Shown: positions 6,459 through 13,491 of the stretch, piece by piece
Position numbering within the stretch: position 1 is the first letter of the stretch
Layout: every line of letters begins with the position of its first letter
DNA from: JBBQWS01 sp038210415
Lineage (GTDB): Bacteria > Actinomycetota > Actinomycetes > Prado026
Direction of reading: 5' to 3'
DNA: 15,744 nucleotides
Assembly: GCA_038210415.1 (NCBI GenBank)
Contig: JBBQWS010000065.1
Location: 1 to 15,744 of the forward strand
The notes under the pieces: generated by a model
Databases searched by the model: none
Told to the model about the DNA's origin: nothing
What the model saw: only the letters and a program-made list of their open reading frames with translations
Translations under genes and position numbers: made by a program

Positions 6459-7754
6459 TCAGCCGCGCTGCCGGGCCGCTCTCGCGTCGTTGGCCCGGTA
6501 GCGCTCGACGATCCCCGTCACGTCGCCGCGCTCCCGGAACAGGTCAGCCATGATCCGCATGGGCGCGTCGACGTGGCGGAAGAACAGTTGGTAGCCCTCG
6601 CACAGGTAGTTCAGTCCGGGCTCGCCGTCGGGCGTCGTGAGGAAGCGGTCCTTGGGGCAGCCACCGTTGCAGGCGAAGCGCACGTCGCAGTTGCGGCAGT
6701 CGAGCGGCAGCGTGTCGAGCTTGGCCCGACCGAAGGCCACCTGCCGCGGTGCGTCGACCAGCTGGAGCAGCGTCCGATCGCCCCGGAGGTTGCCGAGCAG
6801 GTAGTCGGGCTCGACGAAGTGGTCGCAGGAGTAGACGTCACCGTTGTGCTCCAGAGCGAGTGCGCCACCGCAGGTACGAGCGTGCACACACATGCCGACC
6901 TGGTCGTACCCCAGCCAGTGCCCCAGCGCGGTGTCGAACATCTGGACGAAGACGTCGCCCACGTCGTGCCGCACCCACTCCTCGAACACCTCGACGAGGA
7001 AGTTGCCGAACTGCCGGGCGCCGACTGTGCGGCGCGTCACGCGGTCGCCCTCCTGCCGGTACAGCGGCCGGTGTCCAGGCCGGTCGCCCCAGCCGGACTC
7101 GGCGAGCGGCAACATCTCGGGCGTGACCCGTTCCACGATCGGGATGAGCTGGACGAACTTGGCGCGGAGGTCGTCCCGCAGGAAGCGGTAGACCTCACGG
7201 CCGCTGTCCCCGTTCGCGCTGTTGATCGTGGTGAGCGCGTTCCACTCGACCTTGTGCCGCTTCAGGACCCCCAACCCCCGCATCACCCGGTCGAAGGTGG
7301 GCTTGCCGCCCTTGTCGACGCGGTACGCGTCGTGCATCTCGCGCGGCCCGTCTATCGAGAGCCCGACGAGGAAAGCGTTGTCGTGGAGGAAGACCCCCCA
7401 CCGGTCGTCCAGTAGCGTGCCGTTGGTCTGGATCGTGTTCAGGATGCGCTGCCCAGGGGCCGCGAACCGCCGCTCGAGCTCGAGCGCCCGCCGGAAGAAG
7501 TCCAACCCCATCATGGTCGGCTCGCCTCCCTGGAAAGCGACCACGACCTCATCAGAGCCGGAGTGGGCGGCCAGCAGCTGCCGGACGTACTCCTCGAGAA
7601 CCTGGCTGTCCATCCGGAAGTCGCTACCCGGGTACATCACCTCCTTCGACAGGAAGTAGCAGTACTCGCAGTCGAGGTTGCAGATCGCACCCGTCGGCTT
7701 GGCCATCAGGTGGAACGCGCGAGCGGGAGCGAAGGCGGGCGGCGAGACAGGCAC
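6459..7754 (-). CDS. Anaerobic sulfatase-maturating enzyme (radical SAM/SPASM, anSME)
   Basis: A 431-residue cytosolic iron-sulfur enzyme. It converts the Cys (or Ser) of a sulfatase active-site motif to formylglycine without oxygen, using S-adenosylmethionine. The radical SAM motif CNLDCEYC (Cys25, 29, 32) follows the typical FHLMAKPTGAICN entry. GGEP is at 76-79, QTNG at 109-112 and SIDGP at 133-137. The C-terminal SPASM region has Cys289, 295, 310, 353, 356, 362, 366 and 385, including CRNCDVRFACNGGCPKDRF, enough for two auxiliary 4Fe-4S clusters. The start is GTG 7754, with GGAGG 7 bases upstream; the frame stays open for 109 more codons but that part is non-coding. It converges on the sulfatase gene with a 4-base gap, so a maturase-substrate pair is strongly implied. 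A DosR-like box lies 62-75 bases before its start codon. Confidence 0.93.
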   Translation of the reverse strand: MPVSPPAFAPARAFHLMAKPTGAICNLDCEYCYFLSKEVMYPGSDFRMDSQVLEEYVRQLLAAHSGSDEVVVAFQGGEPTMMGLDFFRRALELERRFAAPGQRILNTIQTNGTLLDDRWGVFLHDNAFLVGLSIDGPREMHDAYRVDKGGKPTFDRVMRGLGVLKRHKVEWNALTTINSANGDSGREVYRFLRDDLRAKFVQLIPIVERVTPEMLPLAESGWGDRPGHRPLYRQEGDRVTRRTVGARQFGNFLVEVFEEWVRHDVGDVFVQMFDTALGHWLGYDQVGMCVHARTCGGALALEHNGDVYSCDHFVEPDYLLGNLRGDRTLLQLVDAPRQVAFGRAKLDTLPLDCRNCDVRFACNGGCPKDRFLTTPDGEPGLNYLCEGYQLFFRHVDAPMRIMADLFRERGDVTGIVERYRANDARAARQRG

Positions 7755-7815
7755 CTGGCGGCCTCCGGGAAGTAGCGACAGTCCCCAGTCTTCGCGCGGG
7801 GACGGGGCGCAGGCA

Positions 7816-7829
7816 GGGCCATACGGCCC
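7816..7829. promoter_or_regulatory. DosR/DevR-like box upstream of the anSME gene
   Basis: GGGCCATACGGCCC matches GGGNCNNNNGNCCC. It is embedded in a longer perfect palindrome (7811-7834) with 10-bp arms AGGCAGGGCC and GGCCCTGCCT around the loop ATAC. With the box centred at -42.5, transcription on the minus strand would start near 7780. The -10 position (7787-7792) then reads AAGACT on that strand, a fair actinobacterial -10, and the leader would be about 26 bases with GGAGG before the GTG. As RNA it is also a strong hairpin, so it could instead end transcription from the spermidine-synthase-like gene that stops at 7943. No T-run follows. Confidence 0.5.
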
Positions 7830-7942
7830 TGCCTCCTTCAGGCAGCAGCGAGGTGACTGAGGAAGCACGCGCTGACACGCTTGGCGACCGCCTCTCCCAG
7901 CTGGCCTGCTCACTAGTCCACCCAGCAGCGGGCGCGGGGCGG

Positions 7943-8650
7943 TCAACTCGCGACGTACACCGTGTTGGTGGAGTCGCGGTCCTGAAGGGGGTTGTTGAAG
8001 CTGATGACCTCGGACCGCACCTCGGCGAAGACGTCGGCGAGCACCGCTTCGAAGTCGCGGTCGGGCGGGTCGTTCGACCACAGGGTGAAGACCCCTCCCG
8101 GGTGGAGCTGCGCGGCGAGCCCACGAAGGCCGGCTGGCTCGTAGAACCCGGCGTGGCCCGGGTGCAGCAGGTGGCGCGGCGAGTGGTCGATGTCGACAAC
8201 GATTGCGTGGAACCGTCGACCAGGCTGCTCCGGGGCCAGGGCCGAAGCCCGGGTCAGGGCGAAGAAGTCACCGTGGACCAACTGACAACGCGGGTCCGAG
8301 GTCAGAGACGGACCGAGTGGGAGGAGACCCCGGGTGTGCCAGTCGATCACCTCGGCGAGCGCCTCCACCACGACGAGCGAGCGCACCGCCGACGAAGCCA
8401 GTACCGTCTGCGCGGTGTAGCCGAGCCCGAGCCCCCCGACGACGACATCGAGCCCGGTGTCCGGGAGCTGGGCGAGTGCGAGCTGAGCCACCTCGACCTC
8501 CCCCGACGTGAACAGGCTCGACATCAAGAAGTCGTCGTCCAGCTCGACCTCGTACACCTGCTCGCCGGAGATCGGATCCACCCTGCGGCGCAGGCTGATC
8601 ACTCCCCAGGGGGTCGGCTGCCAGTCGATCTCCTCGAAGCGTGCACTCAT
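7943..8650 (-). CDS. Spermidine-synthase-like SAM-dependent protein
   Basis: A 235-residue soluble protein with a Rossmann-type methyltransferase/aminopropyltransferase fold. Motif I is VVVGGLGLGYTAQT (about 69-82), the acidic residue ending strand 2 is Glu96 (VVVE), GD at 127-128 fits the adenine-binding position, and VVDIDHSP (about 151-158) fits the post-motif II strand where spermidine synthases have the catalytic Asp (D-x-x-D/TDP). Here the order is DIDHSP, so true aminopropyl transfer is uncertain. Similar actinobacterial proteins are annotated as spermidine synthase-like or predicted methyltransferases. The start is ATG 8650, with GAGGGAG about 5 bases upstream; the frame extends to 8752 but without a better site. 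It lies between the anSME gene (188 bases away, same strand) and the divergent hydrogenase operon. No link to either is demonstrated. Confidence 0.75.
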   Translation of the reverse strand: MSARFEEIDWQPTPWGVISLRRRVDPISGEQVYEVELDDDFLMSSLFTSGEVEVAQLALAQLPDTGLDVVVGGLGLGYTAQTVLASSAVRSLVVVEALAEVIDWHTRGLLPLGPSLTSDPRCQLVHGDFFALTRASALAPEQPGRRFHAIVVDIDHSPRHLLHPGHAGFYEPAGLRGLAAQLHPGGVFTLWSNDPPDRDFEAVLADVFAEVRSEVISFNNPLQDRDSTNTVYVAS

Positions 8651-8652
8651 CC

Positions 8653-8688
8653 GACTCCCTCGGCGACGAGCGACCAAGCTCGGGAGTC
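8653..8688 (-). promoter_or_regulatory. Inverted repeat covering the ribosome site of the spermidine-synthase-like gene
   Basis: GACTCCC (8653-8659) and GGGAGTC (8682-8688) form a 7-bp stem with a 22-base loop. On the minus-strand mRNA the proximal arm contains the GGGAG of the ribosome site just before ATG 8650, so folding would hide it. It could be a simple translational control or a chance repeat. Confidence 0.22.
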
Positions 8689-8860
8689 CGAGGTCCGTGC
8701 ACCTGCCCAGCAGGAACATCCACTCCCCGGACTCCGTCGACGACTGTCCCACACGTATCCGCGAGGGCGTTTTCGACCTGAGTGGAACTCGCGGCTTCGA
8801 CGACGGCTGCAGCTCCGCGGGATCCCAGCCGGGGAGGTGCGTTACGGCCCTCCCGCTCAG

Positions 8861-8874
8861 GGGCCCTTCGGCCC
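8861..8874. promoter_or_regulatory. DosR/DevR-like box in the hydrogenase operon promoter
   Basis: GGGCCCTTCGGCCC is an exact fit to GGGNCNNNNGNCCC, centred 62 bases before the first hydrogenase ATG. A lone half-site GGCCC (8846-8850) lies 24 bases upstream, roughly the two-turn spacing seen in tandem DosR sites. With the box centred at -42.5, transcription would start near 8910. The -10 position (8898-8903) reads AACGAT, leaving a 20-base leader that contains GAGGAGGTG. Group 3b hydrogenase genes of Mycobacterium smegmatis are known to be induced by hypoxia through DosR, which supports the call. The regulator itself is not in the window. Confidence 0.55.
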
Positions 8875-8929
8875 TGCCCGGTCGTGCGCAGGCGGCGAAC
8901 GATGGGGGTTACGTCGACGAGGAGGTGCC

Positions 8930-10084
8930 ATGGCGCTCGAGCAAGCGGCAGTGATCGACGTCGCTGGCCTGCGCCTTCTCATCGACGTCCTTCGCGCCGA
9001 CGGGTGGGCCGTCATCGGACCCACCGTGCAGGACGGCGTGATCGGCCAAGCGGAGATCCAGTCCGTCGACGACTTGCCCCGCGGTGTCGGCGACGAGCAG
9101 GACGGGGCGTTCTACCGGCTCCGCGCACGCGATGACGCCGCGTACTTCGGGTACGTGCTTGGCCCGCAGTCCTGGAAATCGCTGCTCTTCCCCTCCCGCG
9201 AACTGGTCCGCCGCGCGCGCCCCGGTGACGGGCCCGCCACGCCGCCGGAGCACGACCCCGAGCTTCGACCCCTGGCGTTGTTCGGGGTGCGGTCGTGCGA
9301 CCTGCAGGCCATCGCTGTCCACGACCGGGTGCTGACCAGCCGTGTCGCCGTCGACTCGCACTACGCAGCGCGTCGCGAAGGAACCTTCATCGTCGCCGTG
9401 ACCTGTGCCGATCCCGCGGGTACCTGCTTCTGTGCCTCGATGGGGACCGGTCCCGAGCCGACCGAAGGCTTTGACCTCGCGTTGACCGAGCTGCTCGACG
9501 ACCGGGGACACCGGTTCCTCGTCCGTCCGGGAACCGACAAGGGGGTCGCGGTCCTTGAGCTCCTGCCGAGCCAGACCGTCCAGGGCGCCGACCGGGCCGC
9601 CGCCGCTGCCGTCGTGGAGTCAGCGACGGGCCACATGGGCCGTGAGTTGGACACCTCGCAGCTCCGCGACCTCCTCTACAGCAACCCCGACCACCCCCAG
9701 TGGGACGACGTCGCGAGCCGATGCCTTGCCTGCAGCAACTGCACCCTGGTCTGCCCCACCTGCTTCTGCACCTCGGTGGAGGACGCCACCAGTCTCGTGG
9801 ACGGCACGTCCGACCGCTGGCGAGTGTGGGACTCGTGCTTCACCAGCGACTTCTCCTACGTGCACGGCGGAAGCGTGCGGGGCACGACCAAGTCCCGCTA
9901 CCGCCAGTGGGCCACGCACAAGCTCGCCACGTGGTGGGACCAGTTCGGCACTTCGGGGTGCGTCGGCTGCGGCCGCTGCATCACCTGGTGCCCCGCGGCG
10001 ATCGACCTCACGGCCGAGGTGGCCGCCCTCCGCGTGACACCGTCCGCGGACACCCTGACGGCCCCCACACCCCAGGAGGACTGA
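8930..10084 (+). CDS. hyhB: [NiFe]-hydrogenase (group 3b type) beta subunit, 4Fe-4S protein
   Basis: A 384-residue electron-transfer subunit related to the beta subunit of cytosolic sulfhydrogenase (HydB/HyhB). The N-terminal two-thirds is the characteristic non-cluster domain, with LALFGVRSCDLQAI (about 116-129) and GTCFCASMGTGPEP (about 164-177). The C-terminal third binds two 4Fe-4S clusters: CLACSNCTLVC (Cys265, 268, 271, 275, then a Cys-rich CPTCFC) and CVGCGRCITWC (Cys344, 347, 350, 354). It relays electrons between the gamma flavoprotein and the small subunit. The start is ATG 8930, with GGAGGTG just upstream; the frame runs open a long way further upstream but that part lies antisense to other genes. 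This is the first gene of the operon, with a DosR-like box in its promoter. The next gene's ATG follows its stop by one base. Confidence 0.9.
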   Translation: MALEQAAVIDVAGLRLLIDVLRADGWAVIGPTVQDGVIGQAEIQSVDDLPRGVGDEQDGAFYRLRARDDAAYFGYVLGPQSWKSLLFPSRELVRRARPGDGPATPPEHDPELRPLALFGVRSCDLQAIAVHDRVLTSRVAVDSHYAARREGTFIVAVTCADPAGTCFCASMGTGPEPTEGFDLALTELLDDRGHRFLVRPGTDKGVAVLELLPSQTVQGADRAAAAAVVESATGHMGRELDTSQLRDLLYSNPDHPQWDDVASRCLACSNCTLVCPTCFCTSVEDATSLVDGTSDRWRVWDSCFTSDFSYVHGGSVRGTTKSRYRQWATHKLATWWDQFGTSGCVGCGRCITWCPAAIDLTAEVAALRVTPSADTLTAPTPQED

Positions 10085-10085
10085 C

Positions 10086-10559
10086 ATGCGCGGCATCGAC
10101 GAGCTCTTGCGCGAGCACCCGTTCTTCGCCGGCCTCGACGACGACACTCTGGCGCTCATCGCCGGCTGCGCGGCGAACCGTCGCATCCACGAAGGGGACT
10201 TCCTCTACCGCGAGGGCGACGAGGCCGGGACGTTCTTCGTGATCCGGCACGGCCGGGTGGCTCTCGAGGCGGCCCAACGGGCCGGCGGATCCCTGGTGGT
10301 CGAGACGGTCGAGGACGGCGAGGTGCTCGGCTGGTCGTGGCTCGTCCCCCCGCACCGCTGGATGTTCGATGCCCGGGCGGTCGTCGCCACCAGCGCCGTG
10401 GTCTTCGACGGCGCCTGCCTGCGCACCAAGTGCGACCAGGACCCCCAGCTCGGCTACGCGCTGCTGCAGCGGGTGGCGCAGGTCATGCTCACCCGTCTGC
10501 AAGGGGCGCGAGTCCGGCTCCTCGACCTCTATGCGGTGCCCGATGCGTCCAAGCGCTGA
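10086..10559 (+). CDS. Cyclic nucleotide-binding-domain protein without DNA-binding domain
   Basis: A 157-residue protein that is a single cNMP-binding (Crp/Fnr sensor) beta barrel plus a C-terminal helix. The opening HPFFAGLDDDTLALIAGCA and REGDEAGTFFVIRHGRVAL (about 40-58) are typical of the family. The phosphate-binding cassette reads GEVLGWSWLVPPHRW (about 79-93): the Gly-Glu is present, but the following segment lacks the standard R-x-A/T-x-A ligands, so cAMP binding is doubtful. There is no helix-turn-helix; the protein ends after the C-helix (RVAQVMLTRLQG), so it should not regulate transcription directly. Its place between the beta and gamma subunit genes is typical of actinobacterial 3b hydrogenase operons and suggests a regulatory or assembly role on the enzyme itself. 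GGAGGA precedes the ATG. Confidence 0.85.
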   Translation: MRGIDELLREHPFFAGLDDDTLALIAGCAANRRIHEGDFLYREGDEAGTFFVIRHGRVALEAAQRAGGSLVVETVEDGEVLGWSWLVPPHRWMFDARAVVATSAVVFDGACLRTKCDQDPQLGYALLQRVAQVMLTRLQGARVRLLDLYAVPDASKR

Positions 10560-10563
10560 CCCC

Positions 10564-11388
10564 ATGGTCTCGGCTGACTCCCAGGACGCACGTGACTTCC
10601 GGGTGGTCGGCCGACGACGCGACACCCGGGACACGACGACGCTGGTGCTGGAGCCGCTCGACCGCGCGCCGTTCACCTTCGCGCCGGGGCAGTTCACGAT
10701 GCTTGGCCGGGTCGGGCTCGGCGAGGTCCCCATCTCAATCTGCGGTGACCCGGCTGAGCCCGAGCTGCAGCACACCATCCGTGACGTCGGAGGCGTCACC
10801 CACGCCCTCGTGGACGTCCCGGTCGGCGACGCCCTCGAGGTGCGAGGCCCGTACGGCACCGGCTGGCAGGTCGAGGACGGTCGAGGTGGCGACGTCGTCC
10901 TTGTCGCGGGTGGGATCGGGCTGGCCCCGCTACGCCCGGCCGTGCTGTCCCTGCTCGCCGATCGGGCCAGCTACGGCCGCGTCGTTCTCCTGTACGGCGC
11001 GCGGAGCCCCGCCGACCAGCTGTACTCACCGGAGCTCGTCGCCTGGCGCGCGCAAGGCCTCGAGGTCGAGACCATCGTCGACCAGGGCGACGACCGGTGG
11101 GCTGGCCGCGTGGGTCTGGTCACCCGGCTGATCCCCCGCCTCGAGGTCGACCCCGCCCGCACTCTCGCGCTCGTGTGCGGCCCGGAGACGATGATGCGCT
11201 ACGTCACCGTCGCTCTCACCGACCTTGGCGTGGCCGCCGAGCGCATCCGGCTCTCGATGGAGCGCAGCATGAAGTGCGGTGTCGGACTGTGCGGCCACTG
11301 CCAGCTGCGCGAGCTCTTCGTCTGTGTGGACGGCCCGGTGCTCGACGCCGCGACCCTCGCGCCCCTGCTCGCGGTCCGGGAGGCGTGA
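10564..11388 (+). CDS. hyhG: [NiFe]-hydrogenase (group 3b type) gamma subunit, FAD/NAD(P)-binding, 2Fe-2S
   Basis: A 274-residue flavoprotein of the ferredoxin-NADP reductase / dihydroorotate dehydrogenase electron-transfer-subunit family. The FAD-binding barrel has PGQF (41-44) and PISIC (56-60). The pyridine-nucleotide lobe has VAGGIGLAPLRP (114-125) and CGPETMM (205-211). The C-terminal 2Fe-2S site is Cys238, Cys243, Cys246 and Cys254 (CGVGLCGHC then a later VCVDGP). It exchanges electrons with NAD(P)H and passes them through the beta subunit to the hydrogenase core; NADP preference cannot be read safely. I chose ATG 10564, 4 bases after the previous stop, although no good ribosome site is visible; ATGs at 10531 and 10543 overlap the upstream gene and are alternatives. 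Confidence 0.9.
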   Translation: MVSADSQDARDFRVVGRRRDTRDTTTLVLEPLDRAPFTFAPGQFTMLGRVGLGEVPISICGDPAEPELQHTIRDVGGVTHALVDVPVGDALEVRGPYGTGWQVEDGRGGDVVLVAGGIGLAPLRPAVLSLLADRASYGRVVLLYGARSPADQLYSPELVAWRAQGLEVETIVDQGDDRWAGRVGLVTRLIPRLEVDPARTLALVCGPETMMRYVTVALTDLGVAAERIRLSMERSMKCGVGLCGHCQLRELFVCVDGPVLDAATLAPLLAVREA

Positions 11389-11389
11389 C

Positions 11390-12190
11390 ATGACCGCTCC
11401 CCCGCCCAGCCTGGCTGTCTGGAAGTTCGCCTCCTGCGACGGCTGCCAGCTCACGCTGCTCAACTGCGAGGACGAGCTCCTCCCGCTGGCCGGCGCCGTC
11501 CAGATCGCCTACTTCCCCGAAGCGACCCGAGGGGTCGTCGCGGGGCCGTACGACGTGTCCCTGGTCGAAGGGTCGGTGACCACCGAGGCCGATGCGGCGC
11601 GCATCCAGGAGATCCGGCGGGCGTCACGCACGCTCGTCACCCTCGGGGCGTGCGCGACCACCGGGGGCATCCAGGCGTTGCGCAACTTCTCCGACGTGCA
11701 GGAGTACCGCTCGATCGTCTACGCCCACCCGGAGTACATCCAGACGCTGGCGCACTCCACGGCCATCGCCGAGCACGTGGACGTGGACGTCGAGCTGCGC
11801 GGCTGCCCCATCGACAGCCGGCAGCTGCTCGGGGTCCTCACCGCACTCGTCAGCGGGCGCACGCCTCGCCTTCCTGCCTCCAGCGTCTGCGTGGAGTGCA
11901 AGCAGCGCGGCACGGTCTGCGTCCTCGTGGCTCATGGGACGCCCTGTCTCGGCCCGGTGACCCACGGGGGTTGCGGTGCCCTCTGCCCGGCCTACGCCCG
12001 GGGCTGCTACGGGTGCTTCGGCCCGCAGGACACCGCCAACACCACGTCGCTGGCGTCGCGGCTCACCGACCTTGGCATGCCCGACCGCGACGTCCTCCGC
12101 CTCTTCCGGACGTTCAACGCCGCCGCGCCGGCCTTCCACGAGGAGAGTCTCCGGCACGAGCACGACCCCCAGGAGGCGGTGTCCCCGTGA
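11390..12190 (+). CDS. hyhS: [NiFe]-hydrogenase (group 3b type) small (delta) subunit
   Basis: A 266-residue small subunit of the NADH:ubiquinone oxidoreductase 20-kDa family. The proximal 4Fe-4S ligands are Cys16 and Cys19 (ASCDGCQLTLL), Cys88 (TLGACATTGG) and Cys139 (RGCPIDSRQLL). A C-terminal Cys-rich part (Cys167, 170, 177, 186, 195, 199, 206, 209) can hold two further clusters that continue the relay to the beta subunit. There is no twin-arginine signal, consistent with a cytosolic enzyme. The start is ATG 11390, with GGGAGG about 6 bases upstream, one base after the previous stop. Its stop overlaps the GTG of the large subunit (GTGA). At residues 60-62 it has EGS where many relatives have EGA or EGC, and I see no missing cluster ligand. 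Confidence 0.93.
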   Translation: MTAPPPSLAVWKFASCDGCQLTLLNCEDELLPLAGAVQIAYFPEATRGVVAGPYDVSLVEGSVTTEADAARIQEIRRASRTLVTLGACATTGGIQALRNFSDVQEYRSIVYAHPEYIQTLAHSTAIAEHVDVDVELRGCPIDSRQLLGVLTALVSGRTPRLPASSVCVECKQRGTVCVLVAHGTPCLGPVTHGGCGALCPAYARGCYGCFGPQDTANTTSLASRLTDLGMPDRDVLRLFRTFNAAAPAFHEESLRHEHDPQEAVSP

Positions 12191-13491
12191 CCCACAAGCT
12201 GACGTCCGGCGACCACGTGCTCAGCGCCGATCCGCTCGCTCGAGTCGAGGGCGAGGGCGCCATGCGGGTTCGGGTCACCGACGGGCAGGTGGCCGAGGTC
12301 GAGCTCAACATCTTCGAGCCACCGCGGTTCTTCGAGGCCTTCCTGCGAGGGCGAGCCTGGACCGAACCTCCGGACATCACCGCGCGTATCTGCGGCATCT
12401 GCCCGGTGGCCTACCAGATGAGTGCCTGCCTCGCGATCGAGGACGCCTGCGGGGTCACCGTACCCGACGAGATCCGCGCGCTCCGAAGGTTGCTCTACTG
12501 CGGGGAATGGATCGAGAGCCATGCCCTGCACATCTACCTGCTGCACGCACCCGACTTCCTCGGCTACGACGGGGCGGTCGAGATGGCGGCAGACCATCGC
12601 GACCTGGTGGAGCGAGGGCTCTCGCTCAAGAAGGCCGGCAACGCCCTCATGACACTCGTGGGCGGCCGGTCCGTGCACCCGGTGAACGTGCGCATCGGCG
12701 GCTTCTACCGACTCCCGACCCGCGGCGAGCTCATGGCGCTCCGCCCGCAGCTGCTGCGGGCCCGCGACGACGCAGTCGCGACCGTCGGCTGGGTGGCCGA
12801 CTTCGACTTCCCCGACTTCGAGCAGACCCAGGAGTACGTCGCCCTGCGGTCGCCGCACGGTTACCCCCTCGAAGGGGGCACGTTCGTGTCGAGCACGGGG
12901 CGCGCGTTCGAGGTCGCCGATTTCGGCACGGTGATCGCGGAGGAGCACGTCGCGCGATCCACGGCGCTGCACGCCCACCTGCAGGGGCAGCCCTACGTCG
13001 TCGGGCCGCTCGCCCGCTACTCCCTCAACCAGGATCAGTTGTCCGCGCTCGCCCGCGAGACGGCGGCCGCGGCGGGCCTCGGGCCGGTCTGCCGCAACCC
13101 GTTCCGGTCGATCGTCGTGCGTGCGGTGGAGCTCGTCTTCGCCCTCGACGAGGCGCTGCGGATCATCGACTCCTGGGAGGGCGCGGCTGCGCCGTCCGTA
13201 CCGGTCCCGGCCACACCCGGACTCGGCCACGGCGCCACCGAGGCCCCGCGAGGTGTGCTCTACCACCGCTACCGGCTGGCCGCCGACGGCACCATCGAGG
13301 ACGCGGTCATCGTGCCCCCGACCTCGCAGAACCTTGCCAGCATCGAGCAGGACCTGCACCGGTTCGTGCAGGACCGCCTCCATCTACCGCACGACGTGCT
13401 GTCGCGGCAGTGCGAGCAGGCCGTCCGCAACTACGACCCCTGCATCTCGTGCGCGACGCACTTCCTCGACCTGACCGTGGAGCGGACATGA
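12187..13491 (+). CDS. hyhL: [NiFe]-hydrogenase (group 3b type) large (alpha) catalytic subunit
   Basis: A 434-residue catalytic subunit that splits or forms H2 at a Ni-Fe(CN)2CO centre. The N-terminal L1 motif RICGICPVAYQMSA supplies Cys69 and Cys72. The C-terminal L2 motif DPCISCATH supplies Cys419 and Cys422. RVEGEG near residues 19-24 is the conserved entry of the family. After nickel insertion the maturation protease is expected to cut after His425, removing the last nine residues (FLDLTVERT), a short tail. The start is GTG 12187, with AGGAGG upstream; its first bases overlap the small-subunit stop. The motif spacing and the operon partners place it in group 3b, bidirectional NAD(P)-coupled hydrogenases, some of which also reduce sulfur. 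It could act in H2 evolution as an electron sink in hypoxia or in H2 uptake. Confidence 0.94.
   Translation: MTHKLTSGDHVLSADPLARVEGEGAMRVRVTDGQVAEVELNIFEPPRFFEAFLRGRAWTEPPDITARICGICPVAYQMSACLAIEDACGVTVPDEIRALRRLLYCGEWIESHALHIYLLHAPDFLGYDGAVEMAADHRDLVERGLSLKKAGNALMTLVGGRSVHPVNVRIGGFYRLPTRGELMALRPQLLRARDDAVATVGWVADFDFPDFEQTQEYVALRSPHGYPLEGGTFVSSTGRAFEVADFGTVIAEEHVARSTALHAHLQGQPYVVGPLARYSLNQDQLSALARETAAAAGLGPVCRNPFRSIVVRAVELVFALDEALRIIDSWEGAAAPSVPVPATPGLGHGATEAPRGVLYHRYRLAADGTIEDAVIVPPTSQNLASIEQDLHRFVQDRLHLPHDVLSRQCEQAVRNYDPCISCATHFLDLTVERT

Noticed and set aside
7811..7834. Reading the 10-bp-arm palindrome simply as a terminator for the spermidine-synthase-like gene
   Set aside because: Possible, but it is over 100 bases past that stop, lacks a T-run, matches the DosR core exactly and has a -10-like hexamer at the right distance for the anSME promoter. 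Kept as an alternative only.
7755..8081. N-terminal extension of the anSME by 109 codons
   Set aside because: The extension crosses the DosR-like palindrome and the end of the neighbouring gene, and the family start with a strong GGAGG site is at 7754.
12007..13383. Long minus-strand frame (458 codons) under the hydrogenase large subunit
   Set aside because: Antisense shadow of the hydrogenase genes; no ribosome site and no recognisable domain.
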